A stretch of DNA of 64,000 nt from assembly GCA_047967505.1 (NCBI GenBank), contig CM106540.1, one strand, 5' to 3'. Source of the stretch: Dipteris shenzhenensis (lineage: Eukaryota; Polypodiophyta; Polypodiopsida; Gleicheniales). This document shows, piece after piece, positions 11,089-22,129 of this stretch (position 1 is the stretch's first letter; every line of letters starts with the position of its first letter). The notes beneath the pieces are model-generated. The model saw only the letters and a program-made list of their open reading frames with translations. It had not been told where the DNA came from and ran no database searches. Made by a program: the position numbers and the translations under genes.

Positions 11089-12871
11089 GACCTGAACATC
11101 ATGGTATAGAGCTTATTCTTGGCAGTGAGCCACCTAACAGGCCCCCTTACAAAGTTAGTGCAACTTAGCGAGAAGAAATCATGGCCCAAGTGCAGGACTT
11201 GTTGTTCAAGGGGTTGATTCAGCCTAGTTCCTCTCAATTTTGTTCCCGTGTACTTCTTGTACATGGTTCATTTCGTATGTGCGTCGACTATCATGCGTTG
11301 AACAAAATGACCATCAAGAATAGATTCTCAATTCCGTGCATCAATGATGTGCTGGACTGACTTAATGGAGTGCCAACTTTCAGCAGATAGACTTAAAGAG
11401 TTGTTATCACCAAGTTAGGATACAGCCACATGATGTGCACAAGACAACGTTTCACACTACTTTTGGGCTGAGTACCTGGTGATGCCTTTGGGGTTGACAA
11501 ATGTCCCTACCTTTCAACAGAATGGTGAATTGATCTTCGAACCTTATAGACATTTCACAGGAACCTTCTTCGATGACATTATTGTCTTCTCTAAGTCTGA
11601 AGAGAAGCATAAGGAACATCTTGCTATTGTTTTCCAAGAGCTGTGAAATCATCAGCTCTATGCAAACAGCAAGAAGAGTGAATTCTTTCTAGAAGAGATC
11701 CACTATTTGGGGCATTTAATATCCAAATATAGGATACGGATGGATCGGCAAAGATCCAAGCCATTTACGAATGGCCAAAGCTGAAGACTGTGCATGAAGT
11801 CTGTAGTTTCCTAAGCCTGTGTTCTTACTACAGAAGATTTACCAGGCATTTTGCGGATATAGCCGCTCCACTTCACAACCTAACCAAGTAAATTGCAGCT
11901 TTTAGATGGTGTACTCCATAGAAGAAAGCATTGACTACACTCAAAGAGAAGCTGACCATAGAGCCAATTTTGACAGTTCCTGATTTGTATCAGCCATTTG
12001 ATGTGGATTGTGATGCGTGTGGGGAGTGTGTTGGGGCTGCATTGCACCAAAATGGTCATGTAATGGCCTTCGAGAGCAGGAGACTTCGGGATGCTAAAAG
12101 ATATTTTGGAATCTATGAGAAAGAGTTGTTGGCTGTGATTCATGCCCTCCATACATGGAAGCATTATCTTTTGGGTGCAAACTTTATAGTATAGACAGAT
12201 CACCAAAGTCTTGATTAGACTAGCTCTCCGAGAAGCACATGAAATGGGCAAACATGCTGTCAATGTACAAGTGTCAGTTGTCCATACTGTAGGAGCTTAG
12301 AACAGAGTGGCAGATGCTTTGTCTCGAAGATCCCAGGTGAACAATGTAACTATTGGCTATCATAGGGATCTGGAAGACAGGAGAGAGCAATATGCCAATG
12401 ATGCAGGTTTTGGTGAGATTTTGTAGCAAGTGCAATAGGGGCAGTCCATCTGTCACTATTCCCTGAAAGATGGGTATCTAATGAAAGATGACTGCCTATG
12501 CATCAACCAAGAGATGAGGCAAAAGATTTTGGAGAAATGCCATGCACCTCCATATGCTCGGCATAGAGGAATTACAGGTACAACTCAAGCATTAGAGAGG
12601 TATTTCTTTTGGCTATCGATGCGGAAAGATATACATCAGTTTGTTGCAGAATGCCTTACATGTCAAAAGGTCAAATATGATAGACCGAAGGTACCTGGCC
12701 TACTTATGCCTCTTCACATGCCTCATGCACCATGGGAAAGTATTGCAATGGACTTCCTTTTTGCTCTGCGAAGATCAAAGTCAGGGAATGATGGGATCTG
12801 GACTATCATTGATAGATTCTTTAAGCAAGCTCATTTTATTCTGGTACGCAAAACTATAAAGGAAGATCATA
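11089..12871 (+). mobile_element. Ty3/gypsy fragment O: RT, RNase H, part of integrase
   Basis: Coding starts at GIELILGSEPPNRPPYK (the pre-RT linker). RT follows ([33 protein letters not shown], and the catalytic motif changed to FFDDIIVFS). RNase H is at 11931-12194 (FDVDCDACGECVGAALHQ; YEKELLAVIHALHTWKHYL). The integrase H2C2 finger follows at 12530-12670 (HAPPYARHRGITGTTQ..CLTCQKVKYDRPK), with a core start MDFLFALRRSKSG. Stops are frequent from 11340 to 12480. Coding stops at KEDHMA, where a different gypsy element (N) begins. It is the same family as gypsy E at 38541-40858, but older and truncated at both ends. Confidence 0.8.
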
Positions 12872-13222
12872 TGGCCTTCGGCAAGAAGAACGGCTCTAGC
12901 ACAAAGAACTTTGTACCATCTTCTTTGGTGACCATAGATGGTTCGATTGTCCATAAAGACCCAAGCAAAATTCAAATATGGAACCTAGCACTTCCCAAGC
13001 TGAAGATGCTACGCCAGCACAAGACAAGAAAGGCAAAGCTGCTCGAGAGGCGAATACCATTCACATGAGCCTTGCTAGCAATCCTGAACCTTTCTTAGCC
13101 ACTTAAGTACTTTGCTTCCAAGGATTGATTCTTGGAACAGTGGTCACTACTCTCATCGACAATAGCTGTTCTCATAACTTCCTAGCTAGTTCTATGGTCG
13201 AACGACTTCGGTTGACCACTAG
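12872..13222 (+). pseudogene. Gypsy N, gag end and protease (left piece)
   Basis: Shortly after the break from gypsy O the frame reads DGSIVHKDPSKIQIW and then, with frameshifts, LGTVVTTLIDNSCSHNFLASSMVERLRL. The last segment fits the aspartic protease of Ty3/gypsy elements, where the family shows LIDSGxxHNF. Here the catalytic triad reads D-N-S, so the usual serine/glycine is lost. Element B has inserted at 13223; the rest of N resumes at 16115. Confidence 0.6.
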
Positions 13223-13491
13223 TGATGGGATATCTCAAGATGTATGCCCCAGGCACACCTTAGGTTCTATGTGTGTGTGCTAGAGGCATAGTTATGTGCC
13301 CATAAGCACTGTTAGGTGGTGGTAGATGCCACATAGGATGATTGAGAGATTCTAAGAGCTGATTTAGGAGATGATTGTGGAGCTTGGTGGCTCATGTAGA
13401 GGTGCCTACATATGGACCTCACCCTTCTTCATTCTAATGCAATTCTCTTATTTCGTGTTCAGCTTCATGCTTTCCTTTCACTTCTCCAACA
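13223..13491 (+). repeat. 5' LTR of element B
   Basis: Begins TGATGGGATATCTCAAG and ends CTTCTCCAACA, directly followed by the tRNA primer site. The 5' flank is ACTAG. Confidence 0.92.
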
Positions 13492-13503
13492 TGGTATCAG
13501 AGC
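13492..13503 (+). other. Primer-binding site of element B
   Basis: TGGTATCAGAGC matches the 3' end of plant initiator Met-tRNA, the usual copia primer. Confidence 0.9.
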
Positions 13504-14374
13504 ACTATGATCGTCCTTGAGCCCATTTATGCCATGTCATCATCATCATCATCTTCTTCTTCTTCTTCTTCTTCACCTTCCTCTCCATTTTGCCCCTTTT
13601 TGCCCAACCACTTGGAGGGCTGAGTTCTCTACCTACAAGCAACCATTCCCAGAGTCCTTCTGGCTGGAGAGACCCTTCGTATGGGCGACCTTCCATGTCA
13701 GAGCAATTAGGCAATGGTGCCCACAGACCCGCGCAACAGCCGCCTTCTTCCTGACACTATTTCGTGCAATACGACTTGCTGGAGCAGCCATTTCAAAATT
13801 CCTTTGAGCCACGCTTGCACAATAGCATGAGCTAGCCCCTGTCCATATTTGAAGTGAAATGGTCCACCAGGGAGGGAGAAACAGACGAAAAACCAGTTGA
13901 CATTCAAGCTCCTGGCTATGGCGATGTGACGTGGCATTTCGCCTTTCTTCTTCAGTGGCTCTTCTCTGGTATACCAGCTTTATTTCTACCTAGAAAGCCC
14001 TCTTTTCTTTGCTTTGAAGAGTGAGATACAATGCCTCTAAGATCAGGCCTCTGTTTTGGACAGTTTTGACAATGTTGTGAGTTTGGTGCTACATAAGATG
14101 CTACTTTGGCATTTCTAATGTTTTAAAGCGTTGAATAGCATCAGTACAATTGTGGCTACAACTTTCCATTAGGTTGCTATACTTGGATTTGCTTGGAATA
14201 CTTTCATTTAGCCATCTCTATGAAGCATGCAAGTTGAAGTATCATTTTCATTATGATTTTTATGGAATTTGGTTACAAGTCTTTGCTATACTAAATGCTT
14301 GTACTTTAAAGCTTTTCAGCTTTTTCTAGCCTTGTAAGAGAGTAGACACTGCCCATTTTGGATTAGACCCTCTC

Positions 14375-15204
14375 ATGGCTACCTTCTTGAATATTTGTAA
14401 GTTCAATGGTAAAGGCTTTCACACATGGCAGATGAAAGTTAAGTTTGCATTGATGAGGAGGAACCTCTGGGGGCTTGTCAAACCTGCTTCAACTTCTTCT
14501 TCAATAGCCTCTAATGCTAGAGAATCCTCAGCTCCGACACGCCCGGCATGAGATCCTGCTAGAGAGGAGAAAGCCTATGGCATTATTGCTCTTGGCTTAG
14601 GAGATGACTATATTCATCACATTTCTGATTGGGAGTCTCCTTCTGAAGCTTGGCAGAAGCTTGATATTATTTTTGGTGCTAGCTCTCACATCTCAAAATT
14701 GTCACTTAAGATTGCTTTCTTTGAATTGAAGATGGCTAGTGGCACTCCCTTGGCTGCCCATGTCAATCACATGCGGAGTCTCATGACTCAACTTGCTTCT
14801 ATCAACTCTCCACTCACTACAGATAATGCAATGGCAGTATTGCTCAAAAGTATGCCTGAAGATTATGATCATGTTATTATCACATTGAAAAATCTTCCTA
14901 ATCCTACTCTTGAAGGTCTTCTTACTGCTCTTCAAGAAGAAGAAAGGCACAAGGAACTCCGGAGAGGCAATGACACAGCCTATAAATGGGCAAGTTTCAA
15001 CCTTGCAAACATTGTGGGAAGACTAATCACCTCTCAAAAGATTGCTTCAAGATCAATCCTTGCAAATATTGTGGCAAAAACAATCACCATGAAAAGTTTT
15101 GTAAGGCCAAAAAGGAAGCAACTATAAAACCAGAAACTGCCAATTTACTTTCAGTTGATGTGCCTCCACAAGATGAGGCCTCCTATGATGATTATGCTTT
15201 TTGA
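14375..15204 (+). pseudogene. Element B Gag with two zinc knuckles
   Basis: The ATG at 14375 opens MATFLNICKFNGKGFHTWQMK, the standard copia Gag N-terminus (a DUF4219/UBN2-like fold). FGASSHISKLSLKIAFFELKMASGT, MPEDYDHVIITLKNLP and LLTALQEEERHK follow. The C-terminus has two CCHC knuckles in tandem (CKHCGKTNHLSKDC, CKYCGKNNHHEKFC) and ends DEASYDDYAF. The product would bind and package element RNA. One in-frame stop (after TRPA, about 14550) and one frameshift near 14985 break it. The acidic DYAF tail recurs in element C, so this stop is the real end of Gag rather than a truncation. Confidence 0.8.
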
Positions 15205-15389
15205 ACCATCTCCATATATGCTCCAGATCTCTCTTTTATGTTGAGTCAAGGTACTCTGCATGGATAGTCCTCCAAAATGAATGGAATAAACTATTGTGTT
15301 CTTTGTAAACACCTCTGGTCACCATATGATGTAGGCCATGTGTATGTGTTTTCCTTCATGGTACCTCCTGCAGACATTGTGTGCATGTA

Positions 15390-15931
15390 CATGCAGGGGA
15401 GATAACGATGGAAAGGTCTTATGTATTCCTTTGTTTACTTCACACCCTTGGGAATCCTTGCTAGCATGAGATCCTAGCCATAGATTTATCCTTGATCACC
15501 ATGAGATGGCATGAGAAACTCTGAGACTAGATGTATCCTTGACATAGCCTGTGGCATTCCCTTGAGGGGGGGTTTGATGGGATATCTCAAGGTGTATGCC
15601 CCAGGCACACCTTAGGCTCTATGTGTGTATGCTAGAGGCATAGTTAGGTGCCCATAAGCACATGCAGGGGAGATAACCATTGGAAGGTCTTATGTATCCC
15701 TTTGTTTACTTCACACCCTTGGGAACCCTTGCTAGCATGAGATCCTAGCCATAGATTTATCCTTGATCACCATGAGATGGCATGAGAAACTATGAGACTA
15801 GATGTATCCTTGACATAGCCTGTGGCATTCCCTTGAGGGGGGGTTTGATGGGATATCTCAAGGTGTATGCCCCAGGCACACCTTAGGCTCTATGTGTGTG
15901 TGCTAGAGGCATAGTTAGGTGCCCATAAGCA
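15390..15931 (+). repeat. 271-bp tandem duplication at the 3' end of element B
   Basis: The segment 15390-15660 is repeated from 15661, offset 271 bases. It covers the last 185 bases of the interior, the polypurine tract and the first 86 bases of the LTR. Element B therefore carries an extra partial LTR start at 15575 ahead of the real 3' LTR at 15846. Confidence 0.85.
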
Positions 15932-16114
15932 CTGCTAGGTGGTAGTAGATGCCACATAGGATGATTGAGAGATTCTAGGAGCTGATTGAGGAGATGATAT
16001 TGGAGCTTGGTGGCTCATGTAGAGGTGCCTACATATGGACCTCACCCTTCTTCATTCTAATGCAATTCTCTCATTTCGTGTTCAGCTTCATGCTTTCCTT
16101 TCACTTCTCCAACA
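15846..16114 (+). repeat. 3' LTR of element B
   Basis: The 269-bp counterpart of 13223-13491, preceded by the G-run PPT and followed by target duplication ACTAG. Confidence 0.92.
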
Positions 16115-17930
16115 ACTAGTTCTAGTTTCTAGGACTATCAGATCGAACTTGCTAATAGAACCACTTTCTTGTGGAACACCAAGGTCAGAAACCTGTCCTT
16201 TCACATCCAACAACATACGGACAGGTTTGAATTTTGACATCATGCCGCTCACCTGGTACGATGTCATCCTCAGACAACAGTGGCTCTACGACTACAATCC
16301 ATCAATCAGTTTTCGCAGCCATACTATTCCGTTTATCCACCTGGGAAAACTTATCCAGTGAATTGGTTCAGGGACATCCAATTGAACTTATTCTAGGAAG
16401 TAATCCACCATCGAAACCTCCTTATCGGGTTTCTTACAGACAAAATGAAGAAATCTAAAGACAGGTGACCGAACTACTTGACAAAGTTCACATCCGGCCT
16501 AGTGGTAGTCCTTTTGGATCTCCTATATTACTAGTGGAAAATAAAAATAAGTCCAGCGACTTTGCATCGACTACCGAGCCCTCAACAAGCTCACCATAAA
16601 AAAAAAGTACTCATTGCCTCGCATTGATGACCTCTTTGATTAACTTCTGCATGCAACACTCTTTCAAAGATTGATCTTCGCTCGGGTTATCATCAAATCC
16701 GTATACGAGAAGGCGATTAGTACAAGACAGCCTTTCGAACAAAGTATGGACACTATGAAATTTGAATGTTTGGTCATGCCTTTTGGATTAAACAATGCCC
16801 CGGCCACATTCATGACATTTAGCATATCCTTAAATGAGCACAAACAACATCTTCACCAAGTTTTTGAAGTTTTCCGTGCGAATTCTCTCTACATCAACGT
16901 TGAGAAAAGTGAGTTCTTCAATTCAAACTTGAATATTTGGGTCATGTCATTTCAGCCCAAGGCATCTTTGTGGATCCCAAGAAGATCGAAGTAATCTGAA
17001 ACTGGTCTACTCTAAAGAACGTTCATGATGTCCGCTCTTTTCTTGGTTTGGCAAACTTCTACCATACAAAGGCGTATCAGCTTTTTGGGATTGCAGCTCC
17101 GATGTTCGAATTATTGACAAGCAGGGCTGTCTTCTAGTGGCTTCCCGAAACAGAGTATAGTTTGCCACAGCTCAAGCAAGCACTCACTACCACACCTGTT
17201 ATGGCTATTATTGACCCAAACCTTTTGTTTGAGGTCATGACTAACGCTTCCGACATTGCTATAGGAGTAGTTTGATGCAAGAAGGCAGAGTCATTGCTTT
17301 TGACAGCCATAAACATTCCGATGTCCAAACCAGATATCCAATTTATGATAAGGAGGTTATTGCTCATGGAAGCATTATCTCATGGGAGCTGACTCGATCG
17401 TAAAGATAGATCATCACTCTATTCACTCAGCCAGTAATGAACGCTCGTCAAGCACGTTGTGTTGAGTTTCTAGCCAATTTTCACATGATCATTTGAGTAC
17501 ATTCTGGGACTATGTAGTGTGGTTGTAGATGCTCTCAACAGGCTACGTCTAGCCTTAGCTATGGTAATCTCTACACTATCTGTGGATATTCCGAATTCTT
17601 TGAAAGGGAAGTATCTCCAAGATAAAGACTTCGGCACACTTGTACAAGTTCTTTCGAAAGATCAACCTGCTACTTCGAAACAAAAGATTTTCTCATCCTA
17701 TTCTTATGCGAATGACCTTCTTTATTATCAAGATCGCGTTTGTGTACCACACGACAAGGATGTTCAATGCCATTCTCTTGGAATAGCAACAATACTCTCT
17801 GCTCATGATCCGTGTACAAGTCGTAGGCAGTTTGTATGTGATCCAAACATAGCCTGTACAGGATCTTGTTCATAGATGTGGACTAACCATATGCAATCCA
17901 TACGTTGACCAACACAACTCTCTGTTAGTT
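16115..17930 (+). pseudogene. Gypsy N, protease end to integrase start (right piece)
   Basis: Continues the gypsy interrupted by element B. Protease C-terminus MPLTWYDVILRQQWLYDYNP (16233-16300) is followed by the RT linker PIELILGSNPPSKPPYRVSY, RT pieces (HIRPSGSPFGSPIL; MPFGLNNAPATFM near 16780), an RNase H remnant near 17210-17380, and an integrase-linker piece (KYLQDKDFGTL, YYQDRVCVP) near 17610-17760. Stops and frameshifts are dense, and no catalytic motif survives whole. It differs from gypsy O/E in sequence, so it is a separate family. The right end is approximate. Confidence 0.7.
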
Positions 17931-18013
17931 CATCAGCTCGACTCTTCTCTTCATGCACCTCTTCTCGGCTCAGCTACACGATTGCTATCTCTCTCACTAT
18001 CCCACATCCTCGT

Positions 18014-18600
18014 TTACATTGAAACAATGCATTTTTGGCAAAATTGCTCCCATGGAGTAGTCTTGCATAGCGCGTTTCCACAATCAACGAAGAGCTTGAT
18101 TACAATGTCTCCCTTCATGGAGTTGTCATTAAGAGTGTCTACAAAATATATGAGAAAGTTGGCAATTTCCCTAAATAGCCAACCAACGGCAAAGCAATCT
18201 GACTCTGGTGCCCATGCGCCCTTGGGATTTGCCCGTGTAGTTATAATGGCATATAATTCCGATGCTAACAATGGAAATGCCCTAGGAGGAGCATAAGTCG
18301 GGTCTTGCAGATATCGACTTTCAATCCAGTGGAGGCTTCTTCCCCAATCAATAATACATCAATAATACCAACTCGGACAGACATATCATCCCTCGTGAAG
18401 TCCAACATATAGTTGGTTGCTTGCAAATCGGTGTGCGCGTATCTTTGTTTGTGAATTGCTTTCAAACCACTGGCAATAGCAGCAGCAATGGACAATCCGC
18501 GATGATAGAATAACCTTGCTCGCAACCTAGTGAGTGGAAAGCTCCAGTCAAAGCGAGGTTCTTCTTTGGGATGTGTGGTCTTAACCCATCTCACATATGT
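18014..18600 (-). pseudogene. Protein kinase-like fragment
   Basis: The minus strand reads ARLFYHRGLSIAAAIASGLKAIHKQ, then AHTDLQATN (the kinase catalytic loop, family H-x-D-L-x(4)-N), then VRVGIIDVLL (the usual DFG position, degenerate). After a one-base frameshift near 18290 it continues TYAPPRAFP and GAWAPESDCFAVGWLFREI (an APE-like motif and C-lobe helix). There is no N-lobe, glycine loop or VAIK lysine, and the C-lobe fades near 18014. I infer a captured or inserted piece of a host kinase gene; the neighbouring CACTA end at 18614 makes transposon capture possible. A broken host gene is the alternative. Confidence 0.6.
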
Positions 18601-18613
18601 CCTGCAACGCTGT

Positions 18614-20225
18614 CACTACTACACATGGGACTTGTACAATGATTAGGCGCCGATGTTTAGCATACGTGGTGCGCTAATTGTTGGTAGGTATGGTGGTATT
18701 AAAAGGGTCGGTATATATTGACCTTTGATAGACTTGTTAATGGTTGGTATATACCGACTCATAAGGTCACTATATACCGACCTTTACAAGTCTGTCAATA
18801 ATCGGTATATACCGACCTTTGACTTTGAGACGCTTTCCTATACTGACCTTTTACAAAGAGTGTTTTTTCCCATAGCGACCTTTAACAAAGAGTGTTTTCC
18901 AATGACCTTAAAAAAAAAAAAATTGTACATGTTTGATCCTTTGAAAGAATAAAAATACAAGAGCATGTACATGAAGTTTGAAGCTCATATATTTATGTCC
19001 AAGTTTGAGATGAAAAGAATCAATCAAGAGCATTTACATTAATGGCTTTATCCTGAGCCAAGTCCCGCGTACCAAACAAGTCTATCTCCAATTCTATACC
19101 GACTTGATGTCCTATATCATCATCGTACTGTGGCATCATACGTTCACCTAAGACTTGATCTTGTAATTTCCCTTCTTCAATAAAGTGGGGTGATTCTTGA
19201 TTGTCATCTTCTTCCTCAATATCGTGATCTCCATCTTCCTCCCATACACTGTCATTATGTGCATCTTCCTCTTAGCTCATATTGTGATCTTCATCTTTTT
19301 CCCTAGATCCATCAAGATCAATTGGATCCGGCATTGGTAGTGCCATCTCCATATCCACATCTCTATCTTCAAAAATCTGTTTACTTCGTGGTGCAACTCG
19401 GATCACGTATTACCATGTTGGATTAGAACGATCCAGATGAAAAACCACCTATATTGAAGATGGGTGTCAAATGCCATCAATTATATGAATTTATGCTTAA
19501 GTAGATACAAACATGTACCAATTGATCTTAAAAACAAAAGTATTCGATTAATTAAATCATTAGTACGCACGTACTCACAATGCTCGGGAAGAACAAAAGT
19601 ATCACTTTCATCGGTCCAGAGTAAATTGGTGGAGTCTTTCGCAAAGAAACCACTACTATCTCTTCTCACTGTAGCATGGGGACCATTGTAAATAGTTCTT
19701 AACAATTTTACATCAAGAATGAAAATACTCAATCGTATGAAATCAATTTTATACTAAATACTACTGTATCTCCTCACTGTAGCATGGGGACCATTGTAAA
19801 TAGTTCTTAACCATTTTACATCAAGAATAAAAATAATAAATCGTTTGAAATTAATTTTATAGATTTTGTGTATAATCCCACAATAATCTAACTGTGAGGA
19901 GAGAAGATTGGTATCCGAAGCACTTGCTCGGCTATCTTGTGTGAAGTTAGCCACCATGACTCCACAATTATATGTGACTCTCTTTGAATCGATGCGTTCC
20001 ACGCAAAAATATCATCCATATGACCATAATGCACTGTACTTTTTTTTACTGCAAAAGAGCATCATTAAAACAATGAGGATGCATCTATTTTATAGCGTAT
20101 ATTGTTGCAAATAACTTAATTATATGAAGAGGTAAGAAACTTACATGCATCATACATACAGATGATAACTCTTGCTCGCGCTCGTTTATTGTCTCTTCAT
20201 CGTGTTTGGATTTATGTAGAGCCAG
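18614..20225 (-). mobile_element. CACTA transposon 3' end with TNP2 DUF4216 remnant
   Basis: The left end starts CACTACTACACATGG at 18614 and is followed by a cluster of subterminal repeats. The minus strand then encodes a C-terminal transposase tail: REQELSSVCMMH (about 20150-20220), FCVERIDSKRVTYNCGVMVA (family TQNSGV-type motif), SRASASDTNLLSSQLDYCGIIHKIY, YNGPHATVRRDSSGFF, DESDTFVLPEHCE, LDRSNPTWYVVIRVAPRSKQ and an acidic tail to about 19050. This order matches the DUF4216 region of plant CACTA TNP2 proteins. A splice-donor-like GTAAGT lies near 20150. A segment of about 100 bp is duplicated (19660-19740 and 19762-19850). The catalytic part and the other terminus are gone; copia M follows. 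Confidence 0.7.
18660..18910. repeat. CACTA subterminal repeats
   Basis: Several direct and inverted copies of a GGTATATACCGACC(TTT) unit occur (for example around 18735-18830). Each contains the palindrome GGTATATACC, and the copies become degenerate toward 18910. Arrays of 10-20 bp motifs near the ends are typical of CACTA elements, where they bind the transposase. Confidence 0.75.
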
Positions 20226-21853
20226 TTGTAGCCAATCAAGTTTTGGCCTTGTCTGTGGTCCCATGAGGACTCCTGCATTGGGTGGTTATCTCTATTATGT
20301 CACATTTATTGATGACTACTCAAACTACAATTGGGTCTATGGTTTAAAGAAAAAATTAGATGTGTTTAAGCATTTTTGACACTTTGTGGCAAAGGTTGAG
20401 AATGAAATAGGATTCATGGTTCAGATCCTAGCACAGATAGAGGGGGGGAGTATATGTCCCATGAATTTGAGGCTTATTTGAAAGAGAAAGGCATCACACA
20501 TCAGCTTACAGTGAGGCTTACCCCTCAGCAGAATGGCAAAGCCGAGCAGAAGAATATAACTCTTATGGAGATGGATAGATGCATGCTCACAAGCAAAAAG
20601 TTGCCTCACAGGTTTTGGCTTGAAGGTCTCATGTGTAGCCAACTACATTTGCTCCTACTTCTGGGATGACCACTATTAGATCAGTTATTGCTATGGCTTT
20701 TGATTGGAATGTTCATCAGCTGGATATAAAAACAATTTTTCTTAATGGAGACTTGTTGGAAGAGGTTTATGTCAAACAACCTCCTGGCTTTGAAATTTCG
20801 GGTAATGCACATAAAGTGTGCAAGCTGAATAAAGCTTTGTATGGGCTAAAACAAGCTCCATGTGCATGGTACTCCAAGATTGATGCCTTTCTGACCAGGA
20901 AGGGGCTTCATAATAGTCCAATGGAAAGTACCCTCTACATCAAGAAGGATGGGGGGGATATTTTGGTCATCATTCTTTATGTAGATGACATGCTGCTCAC
21001 AAGGTCACATGAAGAAAAAATTACAGATTTCAAAGCTGAATTGGAAGCTACATTTGATATGTTAGATTTGGGCATGTTACATTTTTATTTGGGGATCCAG
21101 TTTATGCAAGAGAGACGTGGCATTATTATGTCTCAATCCAAGTATGTGCAAAAGCTCTTGGATTGGTTCAACATGCAAGATTGCAAGCCTACAGCCACTC
21201 CCATGGACCCAGGGCTGAAGCTTACTATGTATGATGCAGGTGAATTAGTAGATGTCACACTCTACAGCCAGGCTGTTGGATGCCTCATTTATTTGTACAA
21301 GACACAGCCCAATATTCAGTTTGCAGTTGCAGTATCACAAGTGAGCAGGTATATGCACAGCCCAAAGATAGCACATCGGCAAGCTGTAAAACCCATCTTG
21401 CGTTACTTGCAAGGCACAAAGTCTTATGGCTTGATGTTTCCCAGGGGGAGTGACTTGCAGATGCATGCTTACAGTGACTCAGATTGGGTTGGAGATTATG
21501 ACACTAGGCAGTCCACAAGTGGTAATTGTTTCTTTTTGGGACATGCTTGCATTTCTTGGCTAAGTAAGAAACAATCTACTGTGGCTACTTCCTCATGTGA
21601 AGCTGAGTACAAGGCAACTTTCACAACAATAGTTGAATGTATGTGGCTACACCGCTTATTTGCTGATCTTCACCTATTATTGGAGGGTTCTTTTCCCATT
21701 CTCACTAATAGTCAGAGTGCTATAGCAATTGCAAAGAATCTTGTGTTTCATGCTTGCACGAAGCACATTGAGGTTCATTATCATCATGTCAGAGAGAAGT
21801 TGCAGTTTGAGGTATTTCGCAATGCCTTGAACTTCTCTCCTTTTGGTGATTGA
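20226..21853 (+). pseudogene. Copia M integrase, RT and RNase H
   Basis: A decayed integrase part (20250-20660) has VCGPMRTPALGGYL, FIDDYSNYNWVY and TPQQNGKAEQKN. A long open frame follows (20666-21853, 395 residues): TTIRSVIAMA, QLDIKTIFLNGDLLEEVYVKQPPGFE, LNKALYGLKQAP, the catalytic YVDDMLLT, SQSKYVQKLLD, and RNase H with YSDSDWVGDYDTRQSTSG, SSCEAEYKA, NSQSAIAIAKN and HYHHVREKL. About 0.8 kb between integrase and RT is deleted at 20660, so no Pol can be made although RT-RH looks recently active. Family members here are J and L. Confidence 0.85.
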
Positions 21854-21893
21854 TCTTTTCCTTGCACATCATTACATTGGCACTGAATGGGGG

Positions 21894-22129
21894 TGTTAGA
21901 ATTATTGCCATAATTCAAGGCAATGAATGTATGGTCAGTAAGTGAGTTAGGGGCACTTTTGCCTCATTAGAGGTTTTTCTTCCTAACCACAGTTAGGATC
22001 CCTAAGTACGGTTAGTTGATAGGATAAGATTTTGTTACTTAGACAAAACCTTCTCCTTTGTATGTTCATTCTATCTCTTCAATTCAGTATGTTTTGTGTG
22101 GCTTGCTCTCCATCTCTCTTGTTCCTTCA
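21894..22129 (+). repeat. 3' LTR of copia M
   Basis: Polypurine GAATGGGGG precedes TGTTAGAATTATTGCC at 21894. The opening and the CCTAACCACAGTTAGG dyad are shared in style with the LTRs of J and L. The end at ..CCTTCA (22129) is inferred from TG...CA; there is no 5' LTR to confirm it. Confidence 0.65.

Larger units (their letters stand above)
13223..16114 (+). mobile_element. Complete gag-only LTR retrotransposon B (copia type)
   Basis: LTRs at 13223-13491 and 15846-16114 (269 bp each, TG...CA, about nine mismatches by eye) flank 2.35 kb. The 5-bp target duplication ACTAG is intact on both sides (13218-13222 and 16115-16119). A TGGTATCAGAGC primer site follows the 5' LTR at 13492-13503, and a G-run (GAGGGGGGG) precedes the 3' LTR. 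The interior encodes only Gag; there is no protease, integrase or polymerase. It must therefore have moved with enzymes from another copia element. It sits inside gypsy N within the SNX2 intron, in sense with the gene. Element C at 41256-43097 is a relative. Confidence 0.9.

Noticed and set aside
13505-13714. Lys/Met-rich 69-residue product
   Set aside because: Translation of a (CAT)n(CTT)n simple repeat in the leader of element B.
18735-18830. Regularly spaced palindromes as a CRISPR-like array
   Set aside because: The spacing is irregular, units overlap in both orientations, and the position next to a CACTA terminus explains them as subterminal repeats.
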